Positions 46,700 through 57,860 of a stretch of DNA of 60,000 nucleotides are shown here, one piece after another (position 1 is the first letter of the stretch; each line of letters starts with the position of its first letter). Made by a program: the position numbers and the translations under genes. Below the pieces are notes generated by a model. That model did no database searches and was not told where the DNA came from. It worked only from the letters and a program-made list of their open reading frames with translations. The DNA is from Membranipora membranacea (taxonomy: Eukaryota > Bryozoa > Gymnolaemata > Cheilostomatida > Membraniporidae): positions 25,410,025 through 25,470,024 of the forward strand of contig OU612070.1 of NCBI GenBank assembly GCA_914767715.1, in the 5' to 3' direction.

Positions 46700-49290
46700 A
46701 TTAATGTTCACTGAAGAGAACACATAAGTGAAATAACTTTACTGTCAGCACACTTTTTTTGAGACAAAGATGAGTTAGAGTATACTTTTTACAAACTATT
46801 TGATGGAAATATGTTTGCACATCTTGCAGTGTAAGCTGGCGTTATTTTAAAAGACCTAAGAAATTTTATGCACTGTAAGCAGTTTAAAGTATTTATCTAT
46901 TCTCTGCAACATATATTTAGCCCATGGGTAATAAATACCCATAGACTTTATAATGGATAACTTAATCTATGGAGCATTAGAGTTGAAAAAGTACTGAGGG
47001 TGATGTTTCGAAATTAAATAGTGTAGTAGCATCCGTGTTATCATTGTCTTGCAGTCGGTTATTTATTGATAACTCGATTAATTTCAATTGAATTTTGAGT
47101 GTGATAACTGCAATAGATTGATCATGACTAACTGTTTGATAAACTTTCACCTAGAAGTTTTTTTTTTCAAGATTAAACATCGTCAGCAGGATGTTGCTGA
47201 ATGTAAAACAATTTTAACTACAAAATCCAATCAAAACTGACCAAGTTATCAACAAAAAACCTGGACTGTGGACAGCAAATCAATTATAACATCAATGCTA
47301 GAACGCGTTACGTGATTACGCCACCCAAATGAGGTGCCTCACTTTAGCTGAATATTGGTGTCCTGTTTAGGTTTATTATTATGACTATGGTAATAATAAT
47401 ACCAACATTTTTTTATGTTTATGGTTCTTGGAGAGACCTCAGCTGATCAGAGACAGCATGTTGACTATGATGTATAGGTTTCTTAGTATCCCTTAGATAC
47501 CAGAGAGAACAAATTTGTCATGGACTATTTATATTTCATGCCCCTGACTGGCCCTGACTATTATCTAAGACTGCACCCTGGTCCCTGACTCAACCAACAG
47601 AGGTAACGCTAAATTATACCATTTTTATATTGACTTATTTAGATTAGATTACCACTAAGAAACAAATTTGAGCAGTTTAAAAATAATTTTCATTTGAAGA
47701 GTTGTTTCCTCTTACAGCTAAGTGCAGAAAACTCTGATTTTTAGTTCTTTCTCATTTAGCGTGTGGTCTTGAAATTTGCTGTGCATTGCACTTAGGGGCA
47801 TCCTCTTCTTTTCGAAATAGATATTCAAGGATAAGTGCTATGGTCAAGTCTTTACTGATATGAGCCAATCAGTTTCATTAAAAGAGGAACTGACCTGAGG
47901 AGGTGTGTGATATGTTCAACATCATCATTCATCTTTCTTGATTTGTAACATATGGTGAATATTCTAATTTTGAATTCTTGTTTTCTTGGTAACTAGACCA
48001 TAAGAACATTTTACTTTATGGGTGGAAGGGGCCCAGTGCAGCAAATGAGTATCAACTTGGTTCTTAGTCTTCTTAAACCCAGGGAGTAGTCTTGTTTATC
48101 ATTTGCTTTGGCTAAATTACTGAAATAATACTATACTAACTAAATTAATTAGTTAGATAGATAGAACCTGACTAAACAGTCAGTAGAGTAACAGGAATTT
48201 AACTGTAGTCACACTCTTGGTGAATAATGAATAACATCATAATGATTCTGTTGGGATCAAATCTCAACGGTAACATTCTAGTCTGAGTGACTGTCTTTGG
48301 GATCATATCCTCAACCGGTATGGTAAGGAGTGTTCCTGAGTCCTGACTCATTCATTCAGTCACTCTGATACTTGAAAGAGTGTTGGCTGTCCCTGTGGTT
48401 GTGTGGTGTGATGTGAAATTTGATGTAGTGGCTGGTGTTGTTTGGTAGTGCGATCAGTTGTTGAGCTGTTTGTAGAAGAATGAATGACATCTGGTGGCTG
48501 AGTGGCTTTCAAACTGAGAGACTGAGGTGTCTGTGGCTTGATGGTAACTTGGCAGGCTTGATTACACTGTGTACTGTGAGGATAGTTTTTTGCATGACCT
48601 AAGATATTGGCATAAGATCTTGGGTCGTCTTCGACTATGGCGCTGTTACAGCTGGGGAAGACCCAGCGTCATAAGATGGCCAGCCGTGCTGATTTTCCTG
48701 TAGGATGACTGTTTTAGACCACAAATGATCCTGTTGTCTCTACGCTGAATAGCTTTGTGGCAGTTTGTGCTGAAGTCAGAAGCAGAATCCATGACAGAAA
48801 GTTTACTTGAGCCCAGGAAGCACAAGTTGATTATATTCAAAAACCTTGTCCTATGCTGTGAGAATGTGACGTCTAATAAATCTATACGGAGTTATTGCTG
48901 TGCAATGTTGAGCTGCTCACAGATGTTTAATCTGCTCATGTAGTGTTCAGATGGAGCTTTGGATTGGATAGATTAAGAGTTTGGCCGCAGGTAGTCTGGT
49001 AGACCTTTGATCCCAACAAAGTAGATTGAAGAATCACGGTTTTAATTATTCTACTTGTTGGTTTCAATGTTATACTCATCATTTCATAAAATAAATACTG
49101 AAAATTCTCATGTATAGCCTAATAGTAAGTAACCAGACACAATGGCTTAATAGTGTCAGCGGTTAAGTCATAGATTGAAGTTTCAGAACTCACAACAACT
49201 TCTTGGGCTGATGATCACACCACGAAATAGTCCTTGATGAGATTTGATGATGATTTATATAATTTAGTTAACAAAGATTACATTGACTTT
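46700..49290. other. Non-coding sequence, no gene recognised
   Basis: Probably intronic or intergenic. A TG-rich stretch lies at about 48350-48560. No supported exon on either strand. Confidence 0.45.
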
Positions 49291-49293
49291 GGT

Positions 49294-49383
49294 CTACCAG
49301 GCCTACTACCAGGCCTACTACCAGGCCTACTACCAGGCCTACTACCAGGCCTACTACCAGGCCTACTACCAGGCCTACTACTA
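49294..49383 (+). repeat. 12-base minisatellite GGCCTACTACCA
   Basis: About 7.5 near-perfect copies of GGCCTACTACCA. The perfection suggests recent expansion. Confidence 0.9.
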
Positions 49384-49580
49384 GGATGTTGAACAGAGAG
49401 AATGACGAGACAATTTTAGCCTCTAGAAAATACAGATCATCTCTGAATTATGACAAAAAAGAAACCCTACATTGTTAGTGCCTATGATTATAATCCTCCT
49501 GAGCTGATCAGGACATTCTGTTGTCAGAAGATATGTGAGAAGTCAAGTGGCTTTACAGTGTAGATTTAGAGATAAAAGAT

Positions 49581-49790
49581 ATGACCTCAAAAATATTAAT
49601 GGCAACCGCAAGTCTTGCCCTTTTTGTTGTTTTTTTTGTTCACTTGGAAATTTCAGGATTGATGATCCACATTAGGGACAGGAGGTTTTTTAATAAGGTA
49701 ACTGTAAACTTGTTAGCTATCAGGAGAAGGCTCTCACATAATGGACTTCAAGGCCAGCCAGCCACTAATCTTAGCAGCTACCTTATATAA
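49581..49790 (+). CDS. Small ORF with signal-peptide-like start
   Basis: ATG at 49581 opens 69 codons. The first 26 look like a signal peptide or anchor (MTSKILMATASLALFVVFFV...), followed by a basic stretch with RDRR and, later, RRR. An acceptor-like 'tggctttacag' lies 28 bases upstream, and a donor-like AAG|GTAACT follows FNK, so it could be a first coding exon. It has no cysteine in the exposed part and no sequence link to the array peptides. It may be chance. Confidence 0.25.
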   Translation: MTSKILMATASLALFVVFFVHLEISGLMIHIRDRRFFNKVTVNLLAIRRRLSHNGLQGQPATNLSSYLI

Positions 49791-49799
49791 TGTTCGAGA

Positions 49800-52700
49800 T
49801 AATATTTATAGTTAGACCCAGGATGAGACACTGTTTCTAAGTCCACATTCTAATCCCGTCTTAAAAATCATTACAGCCTTCTTTTTGGATCCTAGTCCTT
49901 GGTGTAACTAGCAGTCAATTAAACTTGATTATAGAGGTGGAGCAATTGACTTGCATTGATTGATTTGATGATGAGAGGTTTCACTGTGATTAATCCACAA
50001 ATAGATGTCCATATTTATGGATTAATTCCTTTTCAAACCATTCTTCAGGAGCTGAAGGAGACAATAATCGAAAGACTTGTCTCGTTTCCAAACACAGTCT
50101 GATTTGATGAGTCGGTATTATCACAGACACACCAGCTGCTGTCCTAATTAGATACTCAAAGTTAATGAGAGGGAACTTTTTGGTGTCATGTCGCTGAACT
50201 TAGCTGAGGACTTGATTATATATGGGATGCTTGTATGTAACTTAGATGGATACGTAGACTTATTTAGGCTGTATTTTTTTCAAAGAAGATCATAGTGCTG
50301 AATTGTGAAGTCATATGTTACGGTGGATTTTGGAATACCCAAGAGTAGTGATGGGGTAATGCTTGCAACAGTTCGCAATTTCTTACTTGAGGCCCATCTA
50401 TACTTGGCCTGAAATAATTTATGTGTAAGTGTGACCGACGTGTAACACCCTTACCCTGTCCCTGTGAGCAAATGTGGACATTAACGATTTTGACAAGAGA
50501 ATTGTGATGTTATCACATTATCTCCTTTGTTGTTTGACTAATATTTCGCAGTGAGTGCTATACTGTATCACTGATACTTGTGATGAATAATGTAATAATT
50601 TGTGGTTATTAATCATAGTTTGTGAAAATAATAGCTGGGAGAAGGAACTTTTTCACCTGGTCCGAGTGTATTAACAACCTCATAATCTTATCAAAATCTC
50701 AAGACCTACGAAGTTGTGATGCAACACGGGTACTGTTGTTTGATTGATGGAATATTTTGCCCCATATACAAGTCTTCACAGAGTAAGGATATATCCTTAC
50801 TCTGTGAAGACTTCCTGCCTGGAAGTGAAGTCATGATTTCCCATTTTCGCACACTTAGTAGGCCTAATATATAAACCAAATTAACTGACACACCATGAAT
50901 GAAGCCAGTTTAATTTTCCTCTACAAAGCAATTGAGATCTTATTCAGGTCTATTAAATATGGAGTAGTTGAATTGTTGGTGGCATCCAGTTCAATTAACC
51001 TCAGAAAAGAAGTTCAATATTTCAGTCAATAATTTGAAAATTAGTTGAAAGCATTTTCTCTAACAATATTAACAGTTTGGTTTGCCACTGTTGCTTTTAC
51101 CAGGAATTTGTCTTTACGAGGGGTTTGCTTTCCGTGCTGCAATAGAGCGACATTGACTTTGCGTGTCCAGCATATTGGTATCAGTAATGCATTTAGTTAT
51201 GATTTAGCATCCATATTGATTTTTATGCCTTTACGCTTTCGCTCACTTACAAAGTACTTTATTTTCGATATTAACTTTACTTATGATATTGTTTCAGAAC
51301 TGTGTCAGCTTCAGCTGTGGATGACCAACCACTAAGGTACATCCTGTCATCACTGCATTCCGCAATCTTCAGCTCTCGCTGCAAGAATCTCACATAACAG
51401 GCTTGACTGGCTCGATATATCGGAAATAAGAGAGTACCTACATACGTCAGTCTATCAATCATCAGTATACTTTACATACGGTAATCCGCTGGGCTAATGA
51501 AATCACTGCAGCTCTAGTAGGTCATAGATAAGTCATCATCTGCAAGGTATCTGCTGCTAGGACGACGGAAGCTTGGTTGAGGGTTTTGTTGACAGCCGTT
51601 GTTTCTTCTGGGTACAGGAGATTTCTCTTCGATACTTGACTGTAGAAAGCTGCTCACTCTCCACTGAGACACTTTAGTGAATAGTAAGTCTCTGTTTATA
51701 TTTTTTATCAATGTGACGGTGACTGGTACCTTCATGTATTACTTATGAATCATATTCTGACCCACATTTATTGGTCTGTGATTATGTTTATCAACATTTG
51801 ACTTTTTTGTTCAACTTCTTGATTTGCCTGATGTTGCAAAACTTCCTAGTCAAAACAAGTGTAAGACAATGTTCTGTTACATTGTAATTGTTTGAAGTCA
51901 AGCTGCCTGAGTCTCTCTGCTCTTCTAAGCTGCATTATACTGCAGATTCTCCCTTCAGATTGTCACACAAAAATTGGACTTTTAGTTTCTCCCATATATA
52001 TGATAGGAAAATGTGACCAAATAATCCAAAGGAACAATCGGCACCTTTAGTGTCTGACATGATGATGGAAATATTGCAATATTTGTGGGCGACCTAATGG
52101 TATATTACACATCATAGTACACACTAGCTTTGTCACTCTACCCACTGTTATTCTTGGGCGTGTGACAAGGCTAATGAAAGTCAGCGGCAGCGCTTTGTGA
52201 TGTTGTGACAAGTAAACTCTGTCCTCCTACATAACTTTATAGTACGCACAGAGTTAGGATAGCACCTCACTCTGTGTATATATGATAGTGATCCGAGGAC
52301 TGTACATCAGATTGGTCTCTGACATTACTTTTAATTTTGTGATTTGACAGTTATGCTACACAAACTGTATGATTTCATCTTACTGAAATCAAAATTTGGT
52401 CTTTGTAACACAGAGACTATTATGTCTCCTCTGTCTTTATTCGCCATCATTTATTGAACCAATATTCAGTGATCAGGTTATAATCCCTGAGGCTTATAAA
52501 CCTACCTGTCTTCTTGGCCTAATTGGATCAGACCGCTGGCTCTATGTAAAATGGCCATGCATGCCAAAGAGTTCTCTTGGGAGGATTTAAGTTATGGATT
52601 CCTAGATTGACCATAATCAATATATTTTATGAAGTCTTCTATCTATATAAGATGATGATTACCTGTCTTGTAATGCACTTACCATCTAAACATGAGAAGC

Positions 52701-54590
52701 TATTTTAATCTGATGGCAGACTTTTGAAATGTTCGCTGAGGGACCACTGCCAATAAGTTGTAACTTGGGTTCAAGGACACCTTCTCTTCATTAATTGGAA
52801 TTGAAGTTGAAATTCTTTGGAAAATTACAAATATTTTCAACTTATTCACACAGGTTCACACAGGAGTTCAGTTAAATTTGACAGCGTTCATTCAGGTATT
52901 ATTCTAGGGTTATTTAAAATTATAGCTTCTGAGTGTCATGCCCAATGGAATAGTGATGTCACTCAAAAGTGGGAATTTAATTCGGTCATTGCACTACTAC
53001 TTGGCTCAGAGCTTTATCGTTATTTTAGCATTTGTAGAGAACCAGAATTTTTTCTGGAAACATGGAGAGGAGTGGGGCTACGAATTGACGCTGGTAGAAT
53101 TTGTCAGTATTGTTATTGGTTAGCTTGTAACATTACACACCACACCACTAATATAGCATGGGTGTAGATTTTAGAAGCAAAGCCAAAGACAATGGATTGA
53201 CTTAGTTTTTAATTGAAGTGTTTTGACTACATCATGCTTGAGAACTTACAGATATCTACACCATAGACTTAGCTGAATCAGCCGTCCAACCATGTACTCT
53301 CACTTATAAAAGTTACTGATAAAAGCAACTTGGCTCATCACATTTTAATAAAAGTTTTATAAATTATTGATTGTTTAAAAATTAAACACATTATTGTCAA
53401 TCAATATAAGACTGTTAGAGCCATATTTACACATTGACATGACATATATTAACCATCCCATGACCTCCCATTTAGTATTGTGAAATGCACTGCTGGGAGT
53501 TCCTGTAGTCTGACACCCCCCTTCAGACTGAAATTGTTCCCAGGGGCGCATAAAGTAATCTTAAAGTAAATCTTATGGACAAATTGTGGACAATACTAGT
53601 CTAAGCGTCCTATAGGACGGTGTGATTGTATAAAATATATAAGTTAATGAACCTCTCCGAGACTTTCAACCCGTAACAGTATGGTTATGGACCCTACCTA
53701 TAACATCAATCTGTCCTCCTTGACTTCCTACTTTAATGATGAGTGTCACACAGGCTGTCGCCTTGTCCGAAGAATTTATTTATCTAATTTACCCGGTCTT
53801 CAACCCCCTGATGAGCATCAGAGACTAGTCATATGTGCTGTTATTTAATATCATGACCTTCAAGTGAACTTGCTATTGGGTATACCATCATATGTCCACC
53901 TTGCTTAGGAGAATTTTAATTAAATTAACGATCGCCAACGCATAGTACTATGATAATTACAGTATTTGTTCTAATTTACATTGCTCTGGTTCTGTTGAAG
54001 ATTTCTGATATCTGGCTTGAAGTTGAGAAGCACTCTGAATTCGACAGTGTAGGATTAACAGCTACAGAGACAGATTAGGATACACAGGTACCATAGATAA
54101 TATACGTTGATATAGATGTGCTTATATATAAAATATTCCCATTTTCGCTGTGAATGATGTGTTTTCATATTACTACGCGCCTACTGCCTATAGTATCTGT
54201 GTCTACTGTTCACAATCATGCACCTGTCATGAAATCTGCACGGCTTTATGAGTGTATTTTACCACAAATTTAGCCTAGGATCATTATCAATACCCCCATA
54301 ACATAGTCAGATGCGAGGATATTTTTTGCTGGTGGTCCTAGTTATTGGGAGTTGTGCCCTCTTAGCAAAATAATGTAAAAGAGAGAACAACTTTAGTTTG
54401 TTATAATGACATTACTATTATGAAGGGAATATGCTGGGATCAAGAATGCCCTAGTGGTACTAGAATCCATAATTACTGCGGACCCATCACCTGACAATGA
54501 ATAGCAAGTGACTCACTGAGCAAGTTTAGTGTTCCCTTTCTTATGTAAATTTGTTATAAGTTGACTTAAAACTGACCAATTATAGTATTG
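49800..54590. other. Non-coding sequence upstream of the SNARE-like gene
   Basis: No supported coding exon. A frame near 51045-51335 looks secretory but begins with TTG, not ATG. The downstream coding exon at 54600 starts with an acceptor, so at least one 5' UTR exon and a promoter of the SNARE-like gene should lie in or before this interval. Confidence 0.45.
50771..50812. repeat. Perfect 42-base palindrome
   Basis: AGTCTTCACAGAGTAAGGAT-A is followed at once by its exact reverse complement, without a spacer. Transcribed, it would form a 21-base-pair hairpin. Confidence 0.9.
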
Positions 54591-54599
54591 TTGTTTCAG

Positions 54600-54710
54600 G
54601 TGACAAAGAAGATGGCGTACTCACCAGTCAGGACAGGAAGTCCTCATGATGACATGCCTCAAGATGAGCTCGGTCAGATCCATCTGAAAATGAACCAAAC
54701 CACAGATGAT
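54600..54710 (+). CDS. SNAP-25-like N-terminal exon, form A
   Basis: An acceptor (attgttgtttcag, ending 54599) precedes a 12-base leader and ATG at 54612. The 33 codons end in phase 0 at gtaagt. The end reads DELGQIHLKMNQTTDD. In SNAP-25 the matching exon ends NELEEMQRRADQLADE just before SLESTRR, and the positions of E, L, Q and the acidic pair line up, as does the phase 0 boundary as I recall it. The first 17 residues (MAYSPVRTGSPHDDMPQ) are a free N-terminal extension. SNAP-25 is a Qbc SNARE of the plasma membrane that acts in vesicle fusion. The next exons are not in the window. A synaptobrevin-like origin is the main alternative. Confidence 0.5.
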
Positions 54711-57556
54711 GTAAGTTAGAGAAAGCTCTATAGTAGAACTGACCCTAGTGAATCATCCTAGGAGTTTTGTTAATGTTCAAGTTGAGAGAGTCTAGGTATG
54801 AGCAGGGGTAACGAATAGGAACTATTTATAGCAGTTACTAGAGCTGTTGAAACGCCACACTATTCACTTGCTAATTCTGGTCACTATTGGGTGGAAGTAA
54901 CTCTCCTCTACTCCTGGTCCAATTAAAATTGACAGAATTGAATTTCCAAACATGTAACAAATCCTCTGTAACATTTGGGCCCGTTCTAGGGAATGCAATT
55001 TCCTTGAGGAATCACAAACATGATTGTTATCCGTTGGCTTCTCTCTCAGATGGTACTGGAAGAAGAATTGTGGTGCAACAATCATTTTTAAACTTTCTTC
55101 ACAAACACTTAAGTCCCATATGACAGACCTATGAACAATATTAATTGCTCTTGGGACTGACACGGACCTCGTAAAACACTTGGGAAAACAGCTCTGTAAT
55201 TCTCTATGAAAAATTTGTATTGGATGATGAAAGCATGAAGTAAGTAGTTAATATAAAAACAGACAGGGGATTGGTGCGATGCATTGCTTCGCTGAAATGT
55301 CACCCGAGACCACTCATATAATTCACACTACAAATTGGACCTTGATACAATTACTTGAGGAGTTGAGACAACTCCTATTCAACTGTAAAACTGTTCTACA
55401 TAGAGATCTATATGAACGAGTGCATCATATGAAAGTGATTAATGCTTATAGAACTGGAATATGCAAGGAAAAGGTACCCCCCCCCCCCCCATACAGCTTC
55501 ATTTGATCACAGCTTAACACCATATTATCAGCATTCGGCATCTTAGTTTGTAAATCACATTGTGGATTGCAAAACAATAAACACATCGCACCTCACTGCT
55601 CTCTTGTCTCCAAGCACATATCTCTAGTTTAGCTGAACGCTTATTTACTTTACTGCAGTTTTCTAGTAAAATGAATTAAGCTGTTTAGAATGCTTTGCTC
55701 CTGGAATTGCAAAGCTGGTTGGATGAAACTAAATAAATGAGGATACAAATTTGTGGTATCCTTGGCTGGTCAACATTAGGTCTGCGAAGTTTATTAGGTG
55801 GAGGAATAGTACCTTCTCAAAACTGCCGACCATTCCCTACAACTTTAGCATCGGAAGGCTGTTGAATGCACATCATATAAAGTAAGGGGTCGGGCTCTGA
55901 CTTTGTCTTTGTACATGTCAGGCTTTCCAGGTGCACAGGATGTGTTGTATGATGGCAATACTTATAGTGTAGGGAATGAAATGCTTCTCTGTGGTTGACT
56001 TCAACCGAACACACCACTGTAGTTGCTTACTTTGCACACATAAAGTGAAGAAAATCTATAGTTTGTGAAGCCCTTGGCTGGCAGGTTGCAAACGTAACGT
56101 TTTAGAAATTGTCAACATTTTTTAACATTGGATGTAGCATTTTCAAGCATATATTCCCAGGGTAGGGATTCTGATTGTATCCGTTTATGTGAGGCGTGTG
56201 CCCTAGAATAGAATTCCTGAGTTGGCAAACATCCGGAAAGGAAGCTAGCTCTAGGGATAACATTGTTTACAACTCCTGTTATATTAATATAGTGTAGAAA
56301 TAACATAAATTCCATCGCAGGTCATGTTTGGTATGTAAGCGCTGCCAATGATGCTGGTACTCTAAAATCAATCAAATCTAGATGGGAACCAGATTAGAGT
56401 GAGTTTGATCAATGAAAGTCCAAATGCGCTCATCTGTTTCTCTCGTGTTAAATAAGCGATAACTTACTCATCGTAATCCTCGTAGGAGAATATTCTTCAA
56501 ATTTGAGATTTAGAGCGTAGTCAGCGCTTCTGAATAATTTCACACATGGTTGGTTCAGCGACACCAGTCGTCCAGTCTCTGCGGGAAGCTATCTCATTGT
56601 CATCTCCAAGCGTCATCATATAGCGAACACTTGCAGATCACTCCGGCAAAGAATCACCATCATCAGCAGCGAGGCAGCGACATCGTCACAAGCTCTCAAA
56701 ATAATCTGATTGATATTGGATTCATCATTTATTCATATGCTTGTCTCTCTAGAGGCCTCCTTCAATTGAGTTAATATTACTAAGGAAAGCACATTTCACC
56801 ACACAAGAGTAAATAGACACACTAGCTTTGGTACTCCATATGTTACCATATGCTAATTATGATATAGTTGGTTGTCGGCACAGACAGACGATCTGAAGCG
56901 CATCGAATTTCTTTGTCGTATTGGTAAAATATAGCATCAGTGAAGTAATTTATGATAATGCCAGTGAAAGGAAGCCTTGAATATAATATTACATTCATCT
57001 ATGTAGCATTGTGTTGTTCTAATGCAGATCAATATTAACACAATTACAACTGCCCTGAAGACCTGATATATTCACTATTCTGGTGTTAAATAGAGAAGAA
57101 TACTCACAGCAAGGGTTCTCTGTTAGCATCTTTTCATCTTAATTGATCGCCGGAGAGGAAACAACAAAAGACAGCTCTGTGAATTGAGAAAGTTTGCCAT
57201 GAGAAAAGAGACAAAGTTGTAATAACATCGGGCTTCATTTGAATTTTTCGGACTTTTAATATCTGGATAGCTTATTAGGCTCTCGTTATCGGGTAAACAT
57301 AGAATTATCTCGTTAATCGCATACCTACCTAAGGAGAAACCTGGAGATACACAGCAACTGATCAGACTGTTCACTCACCACCTTCACATTTACAATAACT
57401 TACCAAGGGCTCACTTGACCCAGCCGTCGATACTGTTGGATAACTAGTACCACATCATAGAGGACAGGATTTGACGCTGTCGGCAATCTAAGGATTACGA
57501 CTTTTTCCATATTTTGGAGTTTTTTTGTTAAGCGATAATAATACTGAGACGAGAAT
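54711..57556. other. Interval between the two SNARE-like N-terminal exons
   Basis: No further exon recognised. A less AT-rich stretch at about 56540-56700 (many 'cagc' and 'tcatc' motifs) could be a leader exon or promoter region of form B. A C-homopolymer lies at about 55478-55490. Confidence 0.4.
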
Positions 57557-57670
57557 ATGCCGGAAGGAATGCAGCCCGGAGAGGAAGGCATTGAGCCGGA
57601 GCCAGAGTTAACAGAAGAGGAGAAAGCTCACAGAGAAGTACAGACACAGATAGACACCGCTCAGAATGAA
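57557..57670 (+). CDS. SNAP-25-like N-terminal exon, form B
   Basis: ATG at 57557 opens 38 codons (MPEGMQPGEEGIEPEPELTE, then EEKAHREVQTQIDTAQNE) ending in phase 0 at gtgagt. The last 12 residues fit the start of the first SNARE helix in the same register as form A, with an acidic N-terminus. Either it is a separate first exon with its own promoter, or it follows a weak acceptor near 57532. The same strand, phase and motif position as 54600-54710 suggest alternative first coding exons of one gene, transcribed rightwards beyond the window. Confidence 0.5.
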
Positions 57671-57719
57671 GTGAGTTAAAGAAAGTGGTTAATTAATGGT
57701 CATGTCACACGCCACATCC

Positions 57720-57860
57720 CGAAGCATGGGCGGCGAAATATTTGTTGCCTTAGGGGCGGCGCCGCAAGGTTGATCTCTGTTTGCAGGCGGATCAAAGCTC
57801 ACTTGGGTGGCAACCAAACCCCAGTGGTCAATGGACTGCAGTGGCCTCTGTGTAAGCGCA
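57720..57860 (-). repeat. Inverted SINE fragment, same family as 18913-19165
   Basis: Reverse complement of the family body: 'ggcggcgaaatatttgttgc', 'ctctgtttgcaggcgg', 'ttgggtggcaaccaa' and 'agtggtcaatggactgcagt'. It lies in the intron after form B. The tRNA-like head is missing or unrecognisable. Confidence 0.7.

Noticed and set aside
51045-51335. Secretory-looking Cys frame
   Set aside because: It begins with TTG, has no upstream ATG or acceptor, and no link to the peptide family.
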